Source: Cephaloticoccus sp. (lineage in GTDB: Bacteria; Verrucomicrobiota; Verrucomicrobiia; Opitutales; Opitutaceae). From it: a stretch of DNA of 64,000 nt. Below the pieces are notes generated by a model, which was not told the DNA's origin, did no database searches, and saw only the letters and a list, made by a program, of their open reading frames with translations. Of the stretch, positions 1 to 9,615 are shown in pieces; the stretch's first letter is position 1; each line of letters begins with the position of its first letter. Position numbers and translations under genes: made by a program. The DNA is taken from positions 1 to 64,000 of the forward strand of contig JAURHD010000014.1 in assembly GCA_030833445.1 (NCBI GenBank), given 5' to 3'.

Positions 1-135
1 CGCGCCATTGCCGATGCTGACCATGGCAATGACAGCACCGACACCGATGATGATACCGAGTGCGGTGAGGGAGGAACGCAGGATATTGCGGCGCAGGGCG
101 CGAAGGGAAATGATGAGGGTGGAACTGATGCGCAT
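1..135 (-). CDS. ABC transporter permease, MacB type (N-terminal part, runs off window)
   Basis: Minus-strand translation from ATG at 135: MRISSTLIISLRALRRNILRSSLTALGIIIGVGAVIAMVSIGNGA, typical MacB permease N-terminus; directly follows the ATPase gene. Confidence 0.85.
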   Translation of the reverse strand, partial: MRISSTLIISLRALRRNILRSSLTALGIIIGVGAVIAMVSIGNGA

Positions 136-136
136 C

Positions 137-904
137 TTAGGCTTGCTCCGTGAGTTTGGCCTCAGCCTCGGCGGCGAGGAGTTTCTTCATCTCCTCCGGC
201 GCTTGGAGCCGGTTGGCGACTTGTATATCGCTGACGATCCGGCCGTCGCGCATGATGAGGTTGCGCTTGCAGTATTGGGCGATGTCGAGCTCGTGCGTGA
301 CCATCAGGATGGTGATGCCGGCATCGTTGAGTTTTTGAAACACGCCGAGAATATCGACCGAGGTTTTGCTGTCGAGATTGCCGGTCGGTTCATCGGCCAC
401 GAGGATCTGCGGCTCGTTGACGAGGGCGCGGGCGATGGCGACGCGCTGTTGCTGACCGCCGGACAGTTGACTGGGAAAGTGATCGGAGCGGTTGCTCAGG
501 CCGACAAGGTTGAGGCAGTAGTCGGCCCGTTCACGGAGTGCCTTGGACGAAAGGCGCTTCTGGCCGTAGAGCATGGGGAGCTCGACATTTTCGAGTGCAG
601 TGGTGCGGCTAAGGAGATTGAAACCTTGGAATACGAATCCGAGTTTCTGATTCCGGAGGTCGGCGAGCTCGTTGCGATCGAGGCGGGATACATCGACGCC
701 GTCGAGCAGGTAGGTGCCCTCGCTGGGCCGGTCGAGGCAACCGATGAGGTTCATCATGGTGGACTTGCCGGAACCGCTGGCGCCCATCACGGCCATGAAC
801 TCGCCCTTCTGGATATCGAGGGACACTCCGCGCACGGCGTGCACCTTGACCTCGCCGGAGTCATAGACCTTGTGGATATTCTGCAACTGGACGACAGCGC
901 TCAT
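137..904 (-). CDS. ABC transporter ATP-binding protein, MacB/LolD-like
   Basis: Walker A GASGSGKST, signature LSGGQQQRVAIARAL, Walker B ILVADEPTGNLD. Confidence 0.95.
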   Translation of the reverse strand: MSAVVQLQNIHKVYDSGEVKVHAVRGVSLDIQKGEFMAVMGASGSGKSTMMNLIGCLDRPSEGTYLLDGVDVSRLDRNELADLRNQKLGFVFQGFNLLSRTTALENVELPMLYGQKRLSSKALRERADYCLNLVGLSNRSDHFPSQLSGGQQQRVAIARALVNEPQILVADEPTGNLDSKTSVDILGVFQKLNDAGITILMVTHELDIAQYCKRNLIMRDGRIVSDIQVANRLQAPEEMKKLLAAEAEAKLTEQA

Positions 905-924
905 GAATTGGGCAGAGCGCTGTG

Positions 925-2316
925 TTAGATTCGGCGGCGCTGGCCGCTGAACGGATTCGTGGTCGGGGTGTTGGCAGCATCCCCACCCGGAATGAATACG
1001 CTCGTGACGAGGACATCGCCCTCGGCCAGGCCTTCAATGACTTCCGTGTTCGTGCCATCGGTAATGCCCAGTTTGACAGTGACCGGTTCGATCACGGGTT
1101 TTTCGGGCGTGCCGCTGAATTTGTAAACTGTGCGGGTGGTGATGGTGGGTTCGCTCGAATTACGGTTGCGGTCGCCCCGGTTACCGAATGCCGGTAACTC
1201 AAGGCCGCGCTCCTTCGCTAATTGCTGGATCTTGGTGCGAACTTCGGCTGACGGCGGACCTGAGCCGGGGGTGAACCCGGCATCCTGCATCAATTGCATC
1301 ATTTGTTCACGCGTGGCGGGAACCGGGGCGGCGGCCGATGGGGCGCTCGTTTCGCCTTTTGCCTGGGTCACAGGCGGCGAAGGTAACAGGGATTCCGGCA
1401 TGCGCACGCGCAAGGTGCTGTTGGCCACGCGCAGCGTGTTTGACCGGTTGGCGACAATGACGGAGACGTTGGCGGTCATGCCGGGTTTGAGTTTCAAGTC
1501 TTCATTCCGCACCTCGATGATCGTCTGATAGGTGACGACATTGGACTCGGTCGTGGGCTTGCTGCGGATTTGGATGACCCGGCCGCGGAACTGGCGATTG
1601 GGGAAGGCATCGACGGAGAAGTTTACATTCTGGCCAACCTCCACGCCGCCGATATCGGCTTCGGCAATAGATGCATTGATCTGCATCTTGGTCAGATCGC
1701 CGGCGATGACGAATAGCACCGGGGCGTTCAAGCTGGCGGCGACAGTGCGGCCAACGTCGGTTTGCCGATCGAGCACCATCCCGTCGACCGGGGCGTAGAT
1801 CGAGCAGCGGGCGAGATCGACCTTGGCGTTTTCCACCGCGGCCTGCTTGGTCAGCAAGGAAGCATCAGCCTGCGCCAGGGTGGCCTCGGCCTGGTCGAGC
1901 TCTTGTTGGGAAACAAGATTTTGCTGACGCAGGGCGCGGGTGCGTACCGTGTTAAGTTTAACCAGGGTGTAGTTGGCCTTGGCCGAAGCGTAGTCTGCTT
2001 CACTCTGGCGCAACCGCTGTTCATAGGTGGCGGGATCGATCTTGGCGATGAGCTGGCCTTCTTTCACCGGCGAGTTGAAATCAACCAGCACTTCGGTCAC
2101 GAGGCCCGAGACTTGGCTGCCAACCTGAATTGAGGTGACCGGCTCGAGTGAGCCGGTCGCTGTAATGACCTGGCTGACTTCGCCCTTACTGACGGTGGTG
2201 GTCGTGAAAATTGGCGCCGCTTCGGTTTTGTGGCCGTAATAATACCAAGCACCCACGGCGCCGGCGACAATCACGAGCAACAGAATGTAACGGAGAGGAG
2301 ATTTTGACTTGGCCAT
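925..2316 (-). CDS. macA: Efflux RND/MacA-type periplasmic adaptor (HlyD family)
   Basis: N-terminal TM, SLEPVTSIQVGSQVSGLV biotinyl-lipoyl-like region, coiled-coil hairpin; operon with ABC ATPase/permease. Confidence 0.85.
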   Translation of the reverse strand: MAKSKSPLRYILLLVIVAGAVGAWYYYGHKTEAAPIFTTTTVSKGEVSQVITATGSLEPVTSIQVGSQVSGLVTEVLVDFNSPVKEGQLIAKIDPATYEQRLRQSEADYASAKANYTLVKLNTVRTRALRQQNLVSQQELDQAEATLAQADASLLTKQAAVENAKVDLARCSIYAPVDGMVLDRQTDVGRTVAASLNAPVLFVIAGDLTKMQINASIAEADIGGVEVGQNVNFSVDAFPNRQFRGRVIQIRSKPTTESNVVTYQTIIEVRNEDLKLKPGMTANVSVIVANRSNTLRVANSTLRVRMPESLLPSPPVTQAKGETSAPSAAAPVPATREQMMQLMQDAGFTPGSGPPSAEVRTKIQQLAKERGLELPAFGNRGDRNRNSSEPTITTRTVYKFSGTPEKPVIEPVTVKLGITDGTNTEVIEGLAEGDVLVTSVFIPGGDAANTPTTNPFSGQRRRI

Positions 2317-2421
2317 GTAAGGTAGAGTGGATGCTGACTGGCCTTGGCGGCGCAGTCATTGCGTGTTTGGAGACGGTGAAGCAGCGTGCCGGTGACAAAT
2401 AATTAGTCCCAGAGGATATAA

Positions 2422-2901
2422 TTACTCCCTGGCGGATTGTTTCAGCGCGGCGGCCACGACCGGAGGCACGAAATGGCTGACATCGCCGCCATACTTGGCG
2501 ACCTGTTTGACCAAAGTCGAGCTGGTGTAGCTGAACTGCTCATTCGGCATCACGAAAATGGTTTCCAAGGCTGGTTGGAGGTGGCGGTTCATCAATGCCA
2601 TATTGAATTCGAACTCAAAGTCGGAAAGGGCGCGGAGGCCGCGAATGATGGCCTGGGCCTTTTGAGCCATGGCGAATTCCACCAACAAACCGTCGAAGGT
2701 GGTCACGGTGACGTTGGTCAATTCGCCGATGCTGGCCTCGACCATCTGTTGGCGCTCGTCGGCGGAGAAACGAGGGCCCTTGCCGACGTTGGCCGCGATG
2801 GCGACGGTTACATGATCGAACAGCTTGGCCGCGCGCCCAAGCACATCGAGGTGTCCATAGGTGATGGGATCAAACGTGCCGGGATAGATGCAATGGCGCA
2901 T
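2422..2901 (-). CDS. coaD: Pantetheine-phosphate adenylyltransferase
   Basis: MRHCIYPGTFDPITYGHLDVLGRA and PNEQFSYTSSTLVKQVAKYGGDVSHFVPP motifs. Confidence 0.97.
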   Translation of the reverse strand: MRHCIYPGTFDPITYGHLDVLGRAAKLFDHVTVAIAANVGKGPRFSADERQQMVEASIGELTNVTVTTFDGLLVEFAMAQKAQAIIRGLRALSDFEFEFNMALMNRHLQPALETIFVMPNEQFSYTSSTLVKQVAKYGGDVSHFVPPVVAAALKQSARE

Positions 2902-2988
2902 GGGAATGGATCGAGCTAAAGGGTTGGAAGGCAGTCAAGCGAAGGTCTTTTTCGAACAAATGTCTCAATCAGGTTACGGTTTACGATA

Positions 2989-3621
2989 TTGCCTTTGGCA
3001 AGCCAACATGCGTTTTTCGCGATTCCCTTGCGTTTCACCCTACCCAATATCCTGACCGTCTCCCGGCTGCCCGCGATGTTTGCCATCGTGGCCCTGATGT
3101 ATGGTGACTTTCAATGGGGGGCGACGATTGCCTTTTGGCTCTTCATCGCCGCCGCTTTATCCGATTGGCTCGACGGCAAACTGGCCCGGGAAAGCGGTCA
3201 GGTTTCCACCTTCGGCCGTTTCATGGATGCGGTGATCGACAAAGTCATGGTCGTCGGACTCATGGTTGCGTTGGTGAATGGCGGTTATTTCGAGGCCTAT
3301 CGCACCACGGCGATGTTGATGGTGTTGTGCATCATTGGCCGCGAATTCCTGATTTCCGGTCTGCGCATGGTGGCGGCGAGCAAAGGCGTGGTGGTCGAGG
3401 CGGATGCCGGCGGCAAGTTCAAGACCTTCCTCCAACTCAATGCCATCGGCTGGTTGCTGGGTTGGAAAATGTTGGTGGTTGATTTTGGGGATGTGGGCGA
3501 GGCTGGGGTAACCAAAACGGTCCATGTCGTCGGTCTCGTATTTTTTGTCACATCGGTGGTGCTGACCCTGACCTCAGGCTGGACTTATTTCCGCAAGCAC
3601 GGGCACGTGGTGCGGGATTGA
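2989..3621 (+). CDS. pgsA: CDP-diacylglycerol--glycerol-3-phosphate 3-phosphatidyltransferase
   Basis: CDP-alcohol phosphatidyltransferase motif DWLDGKLARESGQVSTFGRFMDAVIDK. Confidence 0.93.
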   Translation: MPLASQHAFFAIPLRFTLPNILTVSRLPAMFAIVALMYGDFQWGATIAFWLFIAAALSDWLDGKLARESGQVSTFGRFMDAVIDKVMVVGLMVALVNGGYFEAYRTTAMLMVLCIIGREFLISGLRMVAASKGVVVEADAGGKFKTFLQLNAIGWLLGWKMLVVDFGDVGEAGVTKTVHVVGLVFFVTSVVLTLTSGWTYFRKHGHVVRD

Positions 3622-3625
3622 AGCC

Positions 3626-4147
3626 ATGGAGTTCAAGCAACCGGTCTGGCCGCGATTTTTGTCCTCAGCGATGGTGCTGAATTGCGCGACCTTGGGTCCG
3701 ATTGGGCGCCGTCTGCCAGCCCCCGGAACCTGGGGCTCTGTGGCGGGATTGTTGTATTTCACGGTGTTCTTTGCCGATCGCTATGGGATTTTTGGCACAC
3801 TGCTGCTGAGTGCGATTGGGTCCTATGTGGCGGTGGCGATTTGCGGTGAAGCAGAGTTTCGTCTGGGCCGGCGTGATCCCGGTGAAGTGATACTCGATGA
3901 GTTCGTCGCCATGCCATTGTGCTTCCTCGGTTGGCCGGCTTTGGTTGGTCCGCTGCCGCCTTGGGCGATATTCCTGATCGGCTTCGGGTTGTTCCGCCTG
4001 TTCGATATCCTGAAGCCGTTTGGAATCAAGCGACTCCAGCATCTGCCGGCCGGGTGGGGCGTGGTAGTCGATGATCTGGCCGCAGCGCTGTTGACCTGCG
4101 GCGTGATGCACGCCGGGCAGTGGGCATGGCAGCGGTTTGGCGCCTAG
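3626..4147 (+). CDS. pgpA: Phosphatidylglycerophosphatase A
   Basis: PGTWGSVAGL, DPGEVILDEFVAM, DDLAAAL motifs; next to pgsA. Confidence 0.9.
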   Translation: MEFKQPVWPRFLSSAMVLNCATLGPIGRRLPAPGTWGSVAGLLYFTVFFADRYGIFGTLLLSAIGSYVAVAICGEAEFRLGRRDPGEVILDEFVAMPLCFLGWPALVGPLPPWAIFLIGFGLFRLFDILKPFGIKRLQHLPAGWGVVVDDLAAALLTCGVMHAGQWAWQRFGA

Positions 4148-4173
4148 CCCCGTTCGTAGCCACGGCGGGTGGA

Positions 4174-5082
4174 TCAGGCGAAAAATGATTCCAGCAGCGT
4201 CTGCGGAGTGCCGTCGTATTCCGCCCATTGTAGATCGCCGCAAACCTGCTGGTCGCCACCCGTGAAATACACCAGCGTTCGCTCTTGCCAGTAGCAAAGT
4301 TCGACGTCGGAGGCGTTGCTTTCGCAGATGGTCGCCGAACGGAGCGGGTGGACGGGTTGAGTGGAATCAAAGGTTACAAAGGGCCGACCGTCCGGCGCAT
4401 CTTCCCAGTTTACGAGGTCTTGGGAGCGTGCGATGCGGGTTTCGTAGCTCGGTCCGGGCAAGGCTTCGAGGTAGAGGGTGTAGTAGTAGTCACCTTCGTA
4501 ATAAAGCGCCGGGCCACCGACATATTTTTCACGGCCATAAATGCCGTCAGGCACAGGTGTCCATCGGCGGAGATCGGCTGATGTGAAATATTTGAAAGTG
4601 AACGGCGGTGGCCAAGTTGGGTCGTTGGTCTCGACGAGCAGGGCAAATTGATCGGGGCCGTGGCAGATGCCGACATTGAAGAATTTCTCGTTTGGTTGGG
4701 CAAGCAGCACGACCTCCGGCGTGGTCCAGTGCTCAAGGTCCGTGGAAGTGGTGAGGACGATTTCCTCGATATTCCATTTGGCTCCCTCGCCCCAATTACC
4801 GGCAAAGACATGAACTCGGTTCTCCCAAACAAAGGCCATACCAAGGCCATGCCCAGTCAGGGGAGTGGTGATGATGCGGTCGGTGGCCATGTCGCGGATG
4901 CGAATGGCATCGTTCTGGCATTCGGTGCCGTCCGGCGATCCGGGGAACTCCCACTGCTTCTGCCAATTCTCCAAGCGGTAAAGCCGGTCTTGGAAGACAA
5001 ACGGCGTGACTTCGACCAATGGAGAATTGAGTTTCCCGCGTTTAATCAACGGGTGGCTCCAAGGCGTGGAGGGATGGCTCAT
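4174..5082 (-). CDS. Glycosyl hydrolase family 43/32-like five-bladed propeller protein
   Basis: Repeated W/D-rich propeller segments (RLENWQKQWEFPGSPDGTECQNDAIRIRDM, YYTLYLEALPGPSYETRIARSQDLVNWEDAP). Confidence 0.6.
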   Translation of the reverse strand: MSHPSTPWSHPLIKRGKLNSPLVEVTPFVFQDRLYRLENWQKQWEFPGSPDGTECQNDAIRIRDMATDRIITTPLTGHGLGMAFVWENRVHVFAGNWGEGAKWNIEEIVLTTSTDLEHWTTPEVVLLAQPNEKFFNVGICHGPDQFALLVETNDPTWPPPFTFKYFTSADLRRWTPVPDGIYGREKYVGGPALYYEGDYYYTLYLEALPGPSYETRIARSQDLVNWEDAPDGRPFVTFDSTQPVHPLRSATICESNASDVELCYWQERTLVYFTGGDQQVCGDLQWAEYDGTPQTLLESFFA

Positions 5083-5092
5083 ATGAGTGAGG

Positions 5093-5608
5093 TTAGGGCA
5101 GCACGGTAAGATTTTCCACCGGCACCTTCACGAGCAGACCTTGGCGCAGGACGTCGACTGAAATGATGACGCCACGGGGATCGAGCGGATTGTCGACGTA
5201 GCCTTCGAGGCCGTGAAGTGCGCCGCCGGATACCTTCACGCGACGACCCTTGGTCAGGAGCGGCATGACGCTCAACTCGAAACCCGAGGCGACGATGGCT
5301 TTGACCGCCTCGATCTGGCGAAGAAATGCCGGCACATCGGTGACAGAAATGGCGCGGGCCAACAGGTCCATCTGGTAGATGCGGTTTTTCCGTTCGGTGG
5401 GCACACATGCGAAGACATAACCCGGAAACAGCGGCTTGGTGAAACGCTTGGTCTGCTTGGCATACTTGCGCACACTCTCCATCAGTGGCAGATAATGTTC
5501 GAACTGTTCCGCCTTCATCAGGGCAGCGAATTTCTTTTCGCAGCGCGGCTTGGTGTGGCAGACCAGCCACAGCAGTTCGACTGAAGGCGCGGGCGCAGAG
5601 TCGCTCAC
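5093..5608 (-). CDS. NusG-family transcription antitermination factor (specialised paralogue)
   Basis: WLVCHTKPRCEKKFAALMKAEQFEHYLPL (NGN domain) and KGRRVKVSGGALHGLEGYV (KOW); GTG start at 5608 overlaps aroQ stop as GTGA. Confidence 0.82.
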   Translation of the reverse strand: MSDSAPAPSVELLWLVCHTKPRCEKKFAALMKAEQFEHYLPLMESVRKYAKQTKRFTKPLFPGYVFACVPTERKNRIYQMDLLARAISVTDVPAFLRQIEAVKAIVASGFELSVMPLLTKGRRVKVSGGALHGLEGYVDNPLDPRGVIISVDVLRQGLLVKVPVENLTVLP

Positions 5609-6039
5609 AGATACTTGGGCAACAGATTCAGCGCGTCCACGTAGCCAGGAAATCCCTTGCCGCAAATCATGGCCTTGCAGGCTCCGGCAGTCATTGACGA
5701 GTGGCGGAATTTCTCGCGCTTCTTGATGTCAGAAATGTGCACCTCGATGGCGGGTTTGCCCGAGGCAGACAAGGCGTCCCGCAAGGCGATGCTCGTGTGC
5801 GAATACGCGCCGAAGTTTACGATGAACGCAGCGATACCCGCATCGGTCAGGGCGTGAATCTTATCCACCAACGCACCTTCGTGAGCGGATTGAAAAAAGG
5901 TGGGGGTGAAACCGCGGGACTTGGCCTCGGCGCGGATCAGTTTCTCGAGGTCCTTGAGCGTGGCCCGTCCATAGACCTCAGGTTCGCGTTTCCCGAGCCG
6001 GTCGAGGTTGGGTCCGTGGAGTATGGCGATCTTTTTCAT
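5605..6039 (-). CDS. aroQ: 3-dehydroquinate dehydratase type II
   Basis: ILHGPNLDRLGKREPEVYG, NFGAYSHTSIALRDAL, EVHISDIKKREKFRHSS. Confidence 0.97.
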   Translation of the reverse strand: MKKIAILHGPNLDRLGKREPEVYGRATLKDLEKLIRAEAKSRGFTPTFFQSAHEGALVDKIHALTDAGIAAFIVNFGAYSHTSIALRDALSASGKPAIEVHISDIKKREKFRHSSMTAGACKAMICGKGFPGYVDALNLLPKYL

Positions 6040-6045
6040 GGTGGT

Positions 6046-6798
6046 TCAGAGAGGGTTGTCGGTGGCAACAAACTCCCAAGGCAAGTTGTATTTTGCCGCG
6101 AGCTCGGCGGCGAGAGCCTTCACGGCATGAACCTCGGTGGCGTAGTGTCCGCAAAGGTAGAGGTTGAGTTTTTCTTCTTGAGCGAGATTGAAGTGTTCCT
6201 CGCGCAGCTCGCCGGTGATGAGCGTATCGACACCCGTGCCGGCCAGCTCCCGCAGGGCGCTGTTGCCGCTACCGGTGCACAGGGCCACCTCCGCGGGACG
6301 ATCGGCGCCGTATTCGATGGCGATGACCCGGGCGTAAAGGGACTCCAATTTAGTGCGCAGTTCGGCGCGGGTGTAGGTGTTGGTGCAGATGGACGCGAGA
6401 TCACCGCCGGGATTTGGCATGAATCCCCTCGCGGGTTTCAAACCCAGCTCCCGGGCAAAGAGCGCGTTGTTGCCGATTTCCGGATGCGCATCGAGCGGCA
6501 GGTGGTTGGAGTAGAGGGCACAGTCCGCGCCGATCAAGGTGGACACGCGTTCGTAGGCGGCACCGGTGAGTGGCCGGGGCATGTCCCAATAAATGCCGTG
6601 ATGAACGATCAGGAAATCGATCCCGGCCGCAGCGGCTTTTTGAAAGGGGATGACGCCGGCATCCACGGCGGCGCCGATCTTGGTGACCTTCCCGCTATTG
6701 GCCATCTGAAGACCGTTGCAGGCACCCGGTGCATCCTCGAAGGCACTGCGTCGGGTGCGTTCGTCACAGTAGGCGACCAGTTCTTTGAGGGATGGCAT
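6046..6798 (-). CDS. Nif3-like dinuclear metal center hexameric protein
   Basis: GLQMANSG, DFLIVHHGIYW, LYSNHLPLDAHPEIGNNALFA motifs. Confidence 0.92.
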   Translation of the reverse strand: MPSLKELVAYCDERTRRSAFEDAPGACNGLQMANSGKVTKIGAAVDAGVIPFQKAAAAGIDFLIVHHGIYWDMPRPLTGAAYERVSTLIGADCALYSNHLPLDAHPEIGNNALFARELGLKPARGFMPNPGGDLASICTNTYTRAELRTKLESLYARVIAIEYGADRPAEVALCTGSGNSALRELAGTGVDTLITGELREEHFNLAQEEKLNLYLCGHYATEVHAVKALAAELAAKYNLPWEFVATDNPL

Positions 6799-6856
6799 GA
6801 TCAAATCGGGTCGCTTTAACCGGGCTTTTTCAAGGCTAAGTTGAATTGCTACCGGT

Positions 6857-7891
6857 TCAATCTCGCCCGAGCCGGCAACTGTGGGCGCTAAATCCTGCGC
6901 CAAAACTCACCAACCACAGGTCTCCGTTGGAAACGTTTGACGGATCGGTGAGCACTTCTTCCAAGGCAAATAACACGGATGGACTACTCATATTGCCATG
7001 GTCGCACAGGACCTTGATGCTGGCGTTCAAATTGTGGGGCGCGACTACTGGGGTGAGTGCAGTCAACACGTCGCGGCCACCGGGATGGGCGACTACGCGG
7101 GCAACCGGGCGGGTGCCGCGTCGTTCCCAAAGTTGGGCCACCGCGCCCGCTGCGAGCTCTGGCACGGTTGGGTCCAGCAGGTTGCGCAGCTTGCCGTCGC
7201 GTTGTTCAAAGCGGAGTTTGTCGCGATCAAGTGGTTGATGGTGGGTATCAAAGTCAAAACAACGCAGGCCGGTTGGTCCAGGAGTGCTGCGCCAGATCGT
7301 GGCGGCGGCACCATCACTAAACAGGCAGGCGCTGATCAGCACGCCCGGATCATCATCGAGGTAAAATGCGGCGGAGCAAATTTCAACCGCGATGCAGGCG
7401 ACCGTAGCACTGGGCTGGGCTGCGAGCACATGGCTGGCCGCGCGCAGAGTGGGGATGGCGGCTCCGCAACCGAGCCCGACCAGATCCTGCAGAAATGCGT
7501 TGGGTCGGAGATTGAGTAGTTCGGCGACATAACTGGTCAGTCCGGGACACAAGTAGCCGGTGCAGGTGCAGATGAGCAGTGCATCCAGTTCCTCCGGCCG
7601 CACCTTGGCTTGGGCCAACGCTTTGGTGAGTGCATGGGTGGCCAACTTGGGCCCGGCTTCCCGAAAGATCGCATGCAATTCGTCCGAGCTGCGGTCGAAT
7701 ATGCGGGTTATTTCCGGGGCAGCGAAGTGGCGGGTATTTATACCATGCTCGCCCCGGAGAATGCAGTTAAGGATTAGCCGTGAGCGCTTGGTCAGTTTGG
7801 ATTTTGCCGGGGACTGATCAATGATGTCCCAACAGTCACGCTGAGCGAAAGTGGCGGAAGGAGTGGTGGTGGCAAGGGCGTGCAGATACAT
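6857..7891 (-). CDS. Type III polyketide synthase (chalcone/stilbene synthase superfamily)
   Basis: CTGYLCPGLTSYVAELLNLRPN, active-site region LVGLGCGAA, VAHPGG, CDHGNMSSPSVLFALEE, GFSAHS. Confidence 0.93.
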   Translation of the reverse strand: MYLHALATTTPSATFAQRDCWDIIDQSPAKSKLTKRSRLILNCILRGEHGINTRHFAAPEITRIFDRSSDELHAIFREAGPKLATHALTKALAQAKVRPEELDALLICTCTGYLCPGLTSYVAELLNLRPNAFLQDLVGLGCGAAIPTLRAASHVLAAQPSATVACIAVEICSAAFYLDDDPGVLISACLFSDGAAATIWRSTPGPTGLRCFDFDTHHQPLDRDKLRFEQRDGKLRNLLDPTVPELAAGAVAQLWERRGTRPVARVVAHPGGRDVLTALTPVVAPHNLNASIKVLCDHGNMSSPSVLFALEEVLTDPSNVSNGDLWLVSFGAGFSAHSCRLGRD

Positions 7892-7892
7892 G

Positions 7893-8918
7893 CTAATGTA
7901 AAACGGAGTAGAGGGGTTGCAGAGGCAGCAGCCGTGCCCGGCTGAGCACGGACAATAATCGTTGGGAGGCGGCGCTGGTAAGAAAGGGATGCAGCAGGTT
8001 GGCGGAACTGAGACGGCGGCGGAAGCGGTTATGCAGGGCAGAGTGTAGACGGTTGCCTGCAGTATCCCAATCGGTCTCGCCGCGCGCATAGGCTAGTATC
8101 GGATCGATTGCACATTCGGCACTTTGAAAGGCCATTGCCATGCCGTTGCCCGTAAACGGGGGAATCATGGCGCAGGCATCCCCCAATTGCATTCGCCCCT
8201 TGGGGGCTACTTGACGATCAAACTTCACGGCGGCCACGGCACAAAACGAATCCGGATCTAGCGTCGCGTTGGTGATGCGTTCCGCCAACCCGGCCAAGCC
8301 CGAAACCCGCAAATAGGTGAGCAATAGATCAGCACGCGTCGCACTGATTTTTTGACCGCGAAACAATCCGCAGATATTCACACAACCGGTGCGATCAACC
8401 CGGGTTAGACCGACGTAGCAATGGTCGCCGAGATGCAGTTCGAGGTCCCGCTCCAACGGCAAATCATAGGCATGAATTTTGAGACCGAGCCAATCGGAAT
8501 TGCCTCGCCGCCGGCCACTGGCAAACAGGCGACCCGGAGGTTTGGCATTTCCGGTTATACGGGTTTGTGCATGAAGCGTGCCGCCGCTGGTGACAAAAGC
8601 ATCGGCCAATTGGGCATCGAGTTGGTGGCGGCTCAGTCCGAGGGCGGGCTGGGGCAACGGTTGAATCTGCATCACGCGGTTGTGGTTGAACCAAGCGACC
8701 TCCCGATGAGTCAGGGCAGTATTGAGAAAAGGGGCGAGTCCGAGCCGGGTGATGGTATCCTCACCCAGACCGGTGATGAACTCGCCGCACACACGATGTC
8801 GCGGATAGGACCCTGCTTCAAACAGGGTGACCGGAATATCCTGTTGGCGGAGTGCGAGCCCGAGTGACAGGCCAGCCAAACCTCCGCCGACAATCTCAAT
8901 GGGTTGCAAAGATTTCAT
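7893..8918 (-). CDS. FAD-dependent oxidoreductase (geranylgeranyl reductase / hydroxylase-like)
   Basis: IEIVGGGLAGLSLGLALRQQDIPVTLFEA (FAD-binding), GDACAMIPPFTGNGMAMAFQSA. Confidence 0.9.
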   Translation of the reverse strand: MKSLQPIEIVGGGLAGLSLGLALRQQDIPVTLFEAGSYPRHRVCGEFITGLGEDTITRLGLAPFLNTALTHREVAWFNHNRVMQIQPLPQPALGLSRHQLDAQLADAFVTSGGTLHAQTRITGNAKPPGRLFASGRRRGNSDWLGLKIHAYDLPLERDLELHLGDHCYVGLTRVDRTGCVNICGLFRGQKISATRADLLLTYLRVSGLAGLAERITNATLDPDSFCAVAAVKFDRQVAPKGRMQLGDACAMIPPFTGNGMAMAFQSAECAIDPILAYARGETDWDTAGNRLHSALHNRFRRRLSSANLLHPFLTSAASQRLLSVLSRARLLPLQPLYSVLH

Positions 8919-9562
8919 AGGCGGCGGCGCGCGATCATGTGGTAGGCACCCAACAGAGTGGTGGAACAATCACAGTCCCATTCGGCCGGGTTCAAACCGA
9001 GTAACCGAGGGAGTTCATTATTTTGAAATCCGGCGGCGATACTCACGTGGGCGTCATGCAAACTCACATGATTGGCGCCGAAGAGTGGACCGAGCCCGCG
9101 ATAAAGCCATTGGGAGACCCGCCGCCGGGCTGGTTCGCAGGCCACGATCACGCGGGCATTTGACCGAAGCTGGTCCCCGAGTCGGGCCAGTTGTTCTTCG
9201 CTGAATTGGTGGAAGATGAGGTTGCCTATCACGATCGGGTAAAGCGGCCAATCGGTAAAATTGAGCAAATCGGCCTGATGCCATCGATGCGCGGCGGGCC
9301 AGTCGGGTGGGCAGGGCCATAAATCGAGACCGGCGGTAGTGATGCTGTGCCGGAGTAGGCGTTGGCAAAGTTCCCCGGTGCCGGCACCCAATTCCAAAAC
9401 CGGTTCCGGTGGCCGGCGCAGGTGGCGGATGACTCTCGTCATCCAGCGATGATTGCCCATCAGCCGATTGGTCAGGCGCAGATCCCGTCGGTTATGCAGA
9501 GCGTCGGGATGTTCCGGCGACAGCGTGTCGAGTAACTCGGCTTGCAATGTGCGCGGCATCAT
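8915..9562 (-). CDS. SAM-dependent methyltransferase (class I)
   Basis: PVLELGAGTGELCQRLLRH motif I; overlaps flavoprotein gene start, start inferred at internal ATG 9562. Confidence 0.85.
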   Translation of the reverse strand: MMPRTLQAELLDTLSPEHPDALHNRRDLRLTNRLMGNHRWMTRVIRHLRRPPEPVLELGAGTGELCQRLLRHSITTAGLDLWPCPPDWPAAHRWHQADLLNFTDWPLYPIVIGNLIFHQFSEEQLARLGDQLRSNARVIVACEPARRRVSQWLYRGLGPLFGANHVSLHDAHVSIAAGFQNNELPRLLGLNPAEWDCDCSTTLLGAYHMIARRRL

Positions 9563-9615
9563 CAAGAGGAAGGTTGCCCGGTTGGCTGAGAATGTCCAAC
9601 TTGGCCGCACTTTAT

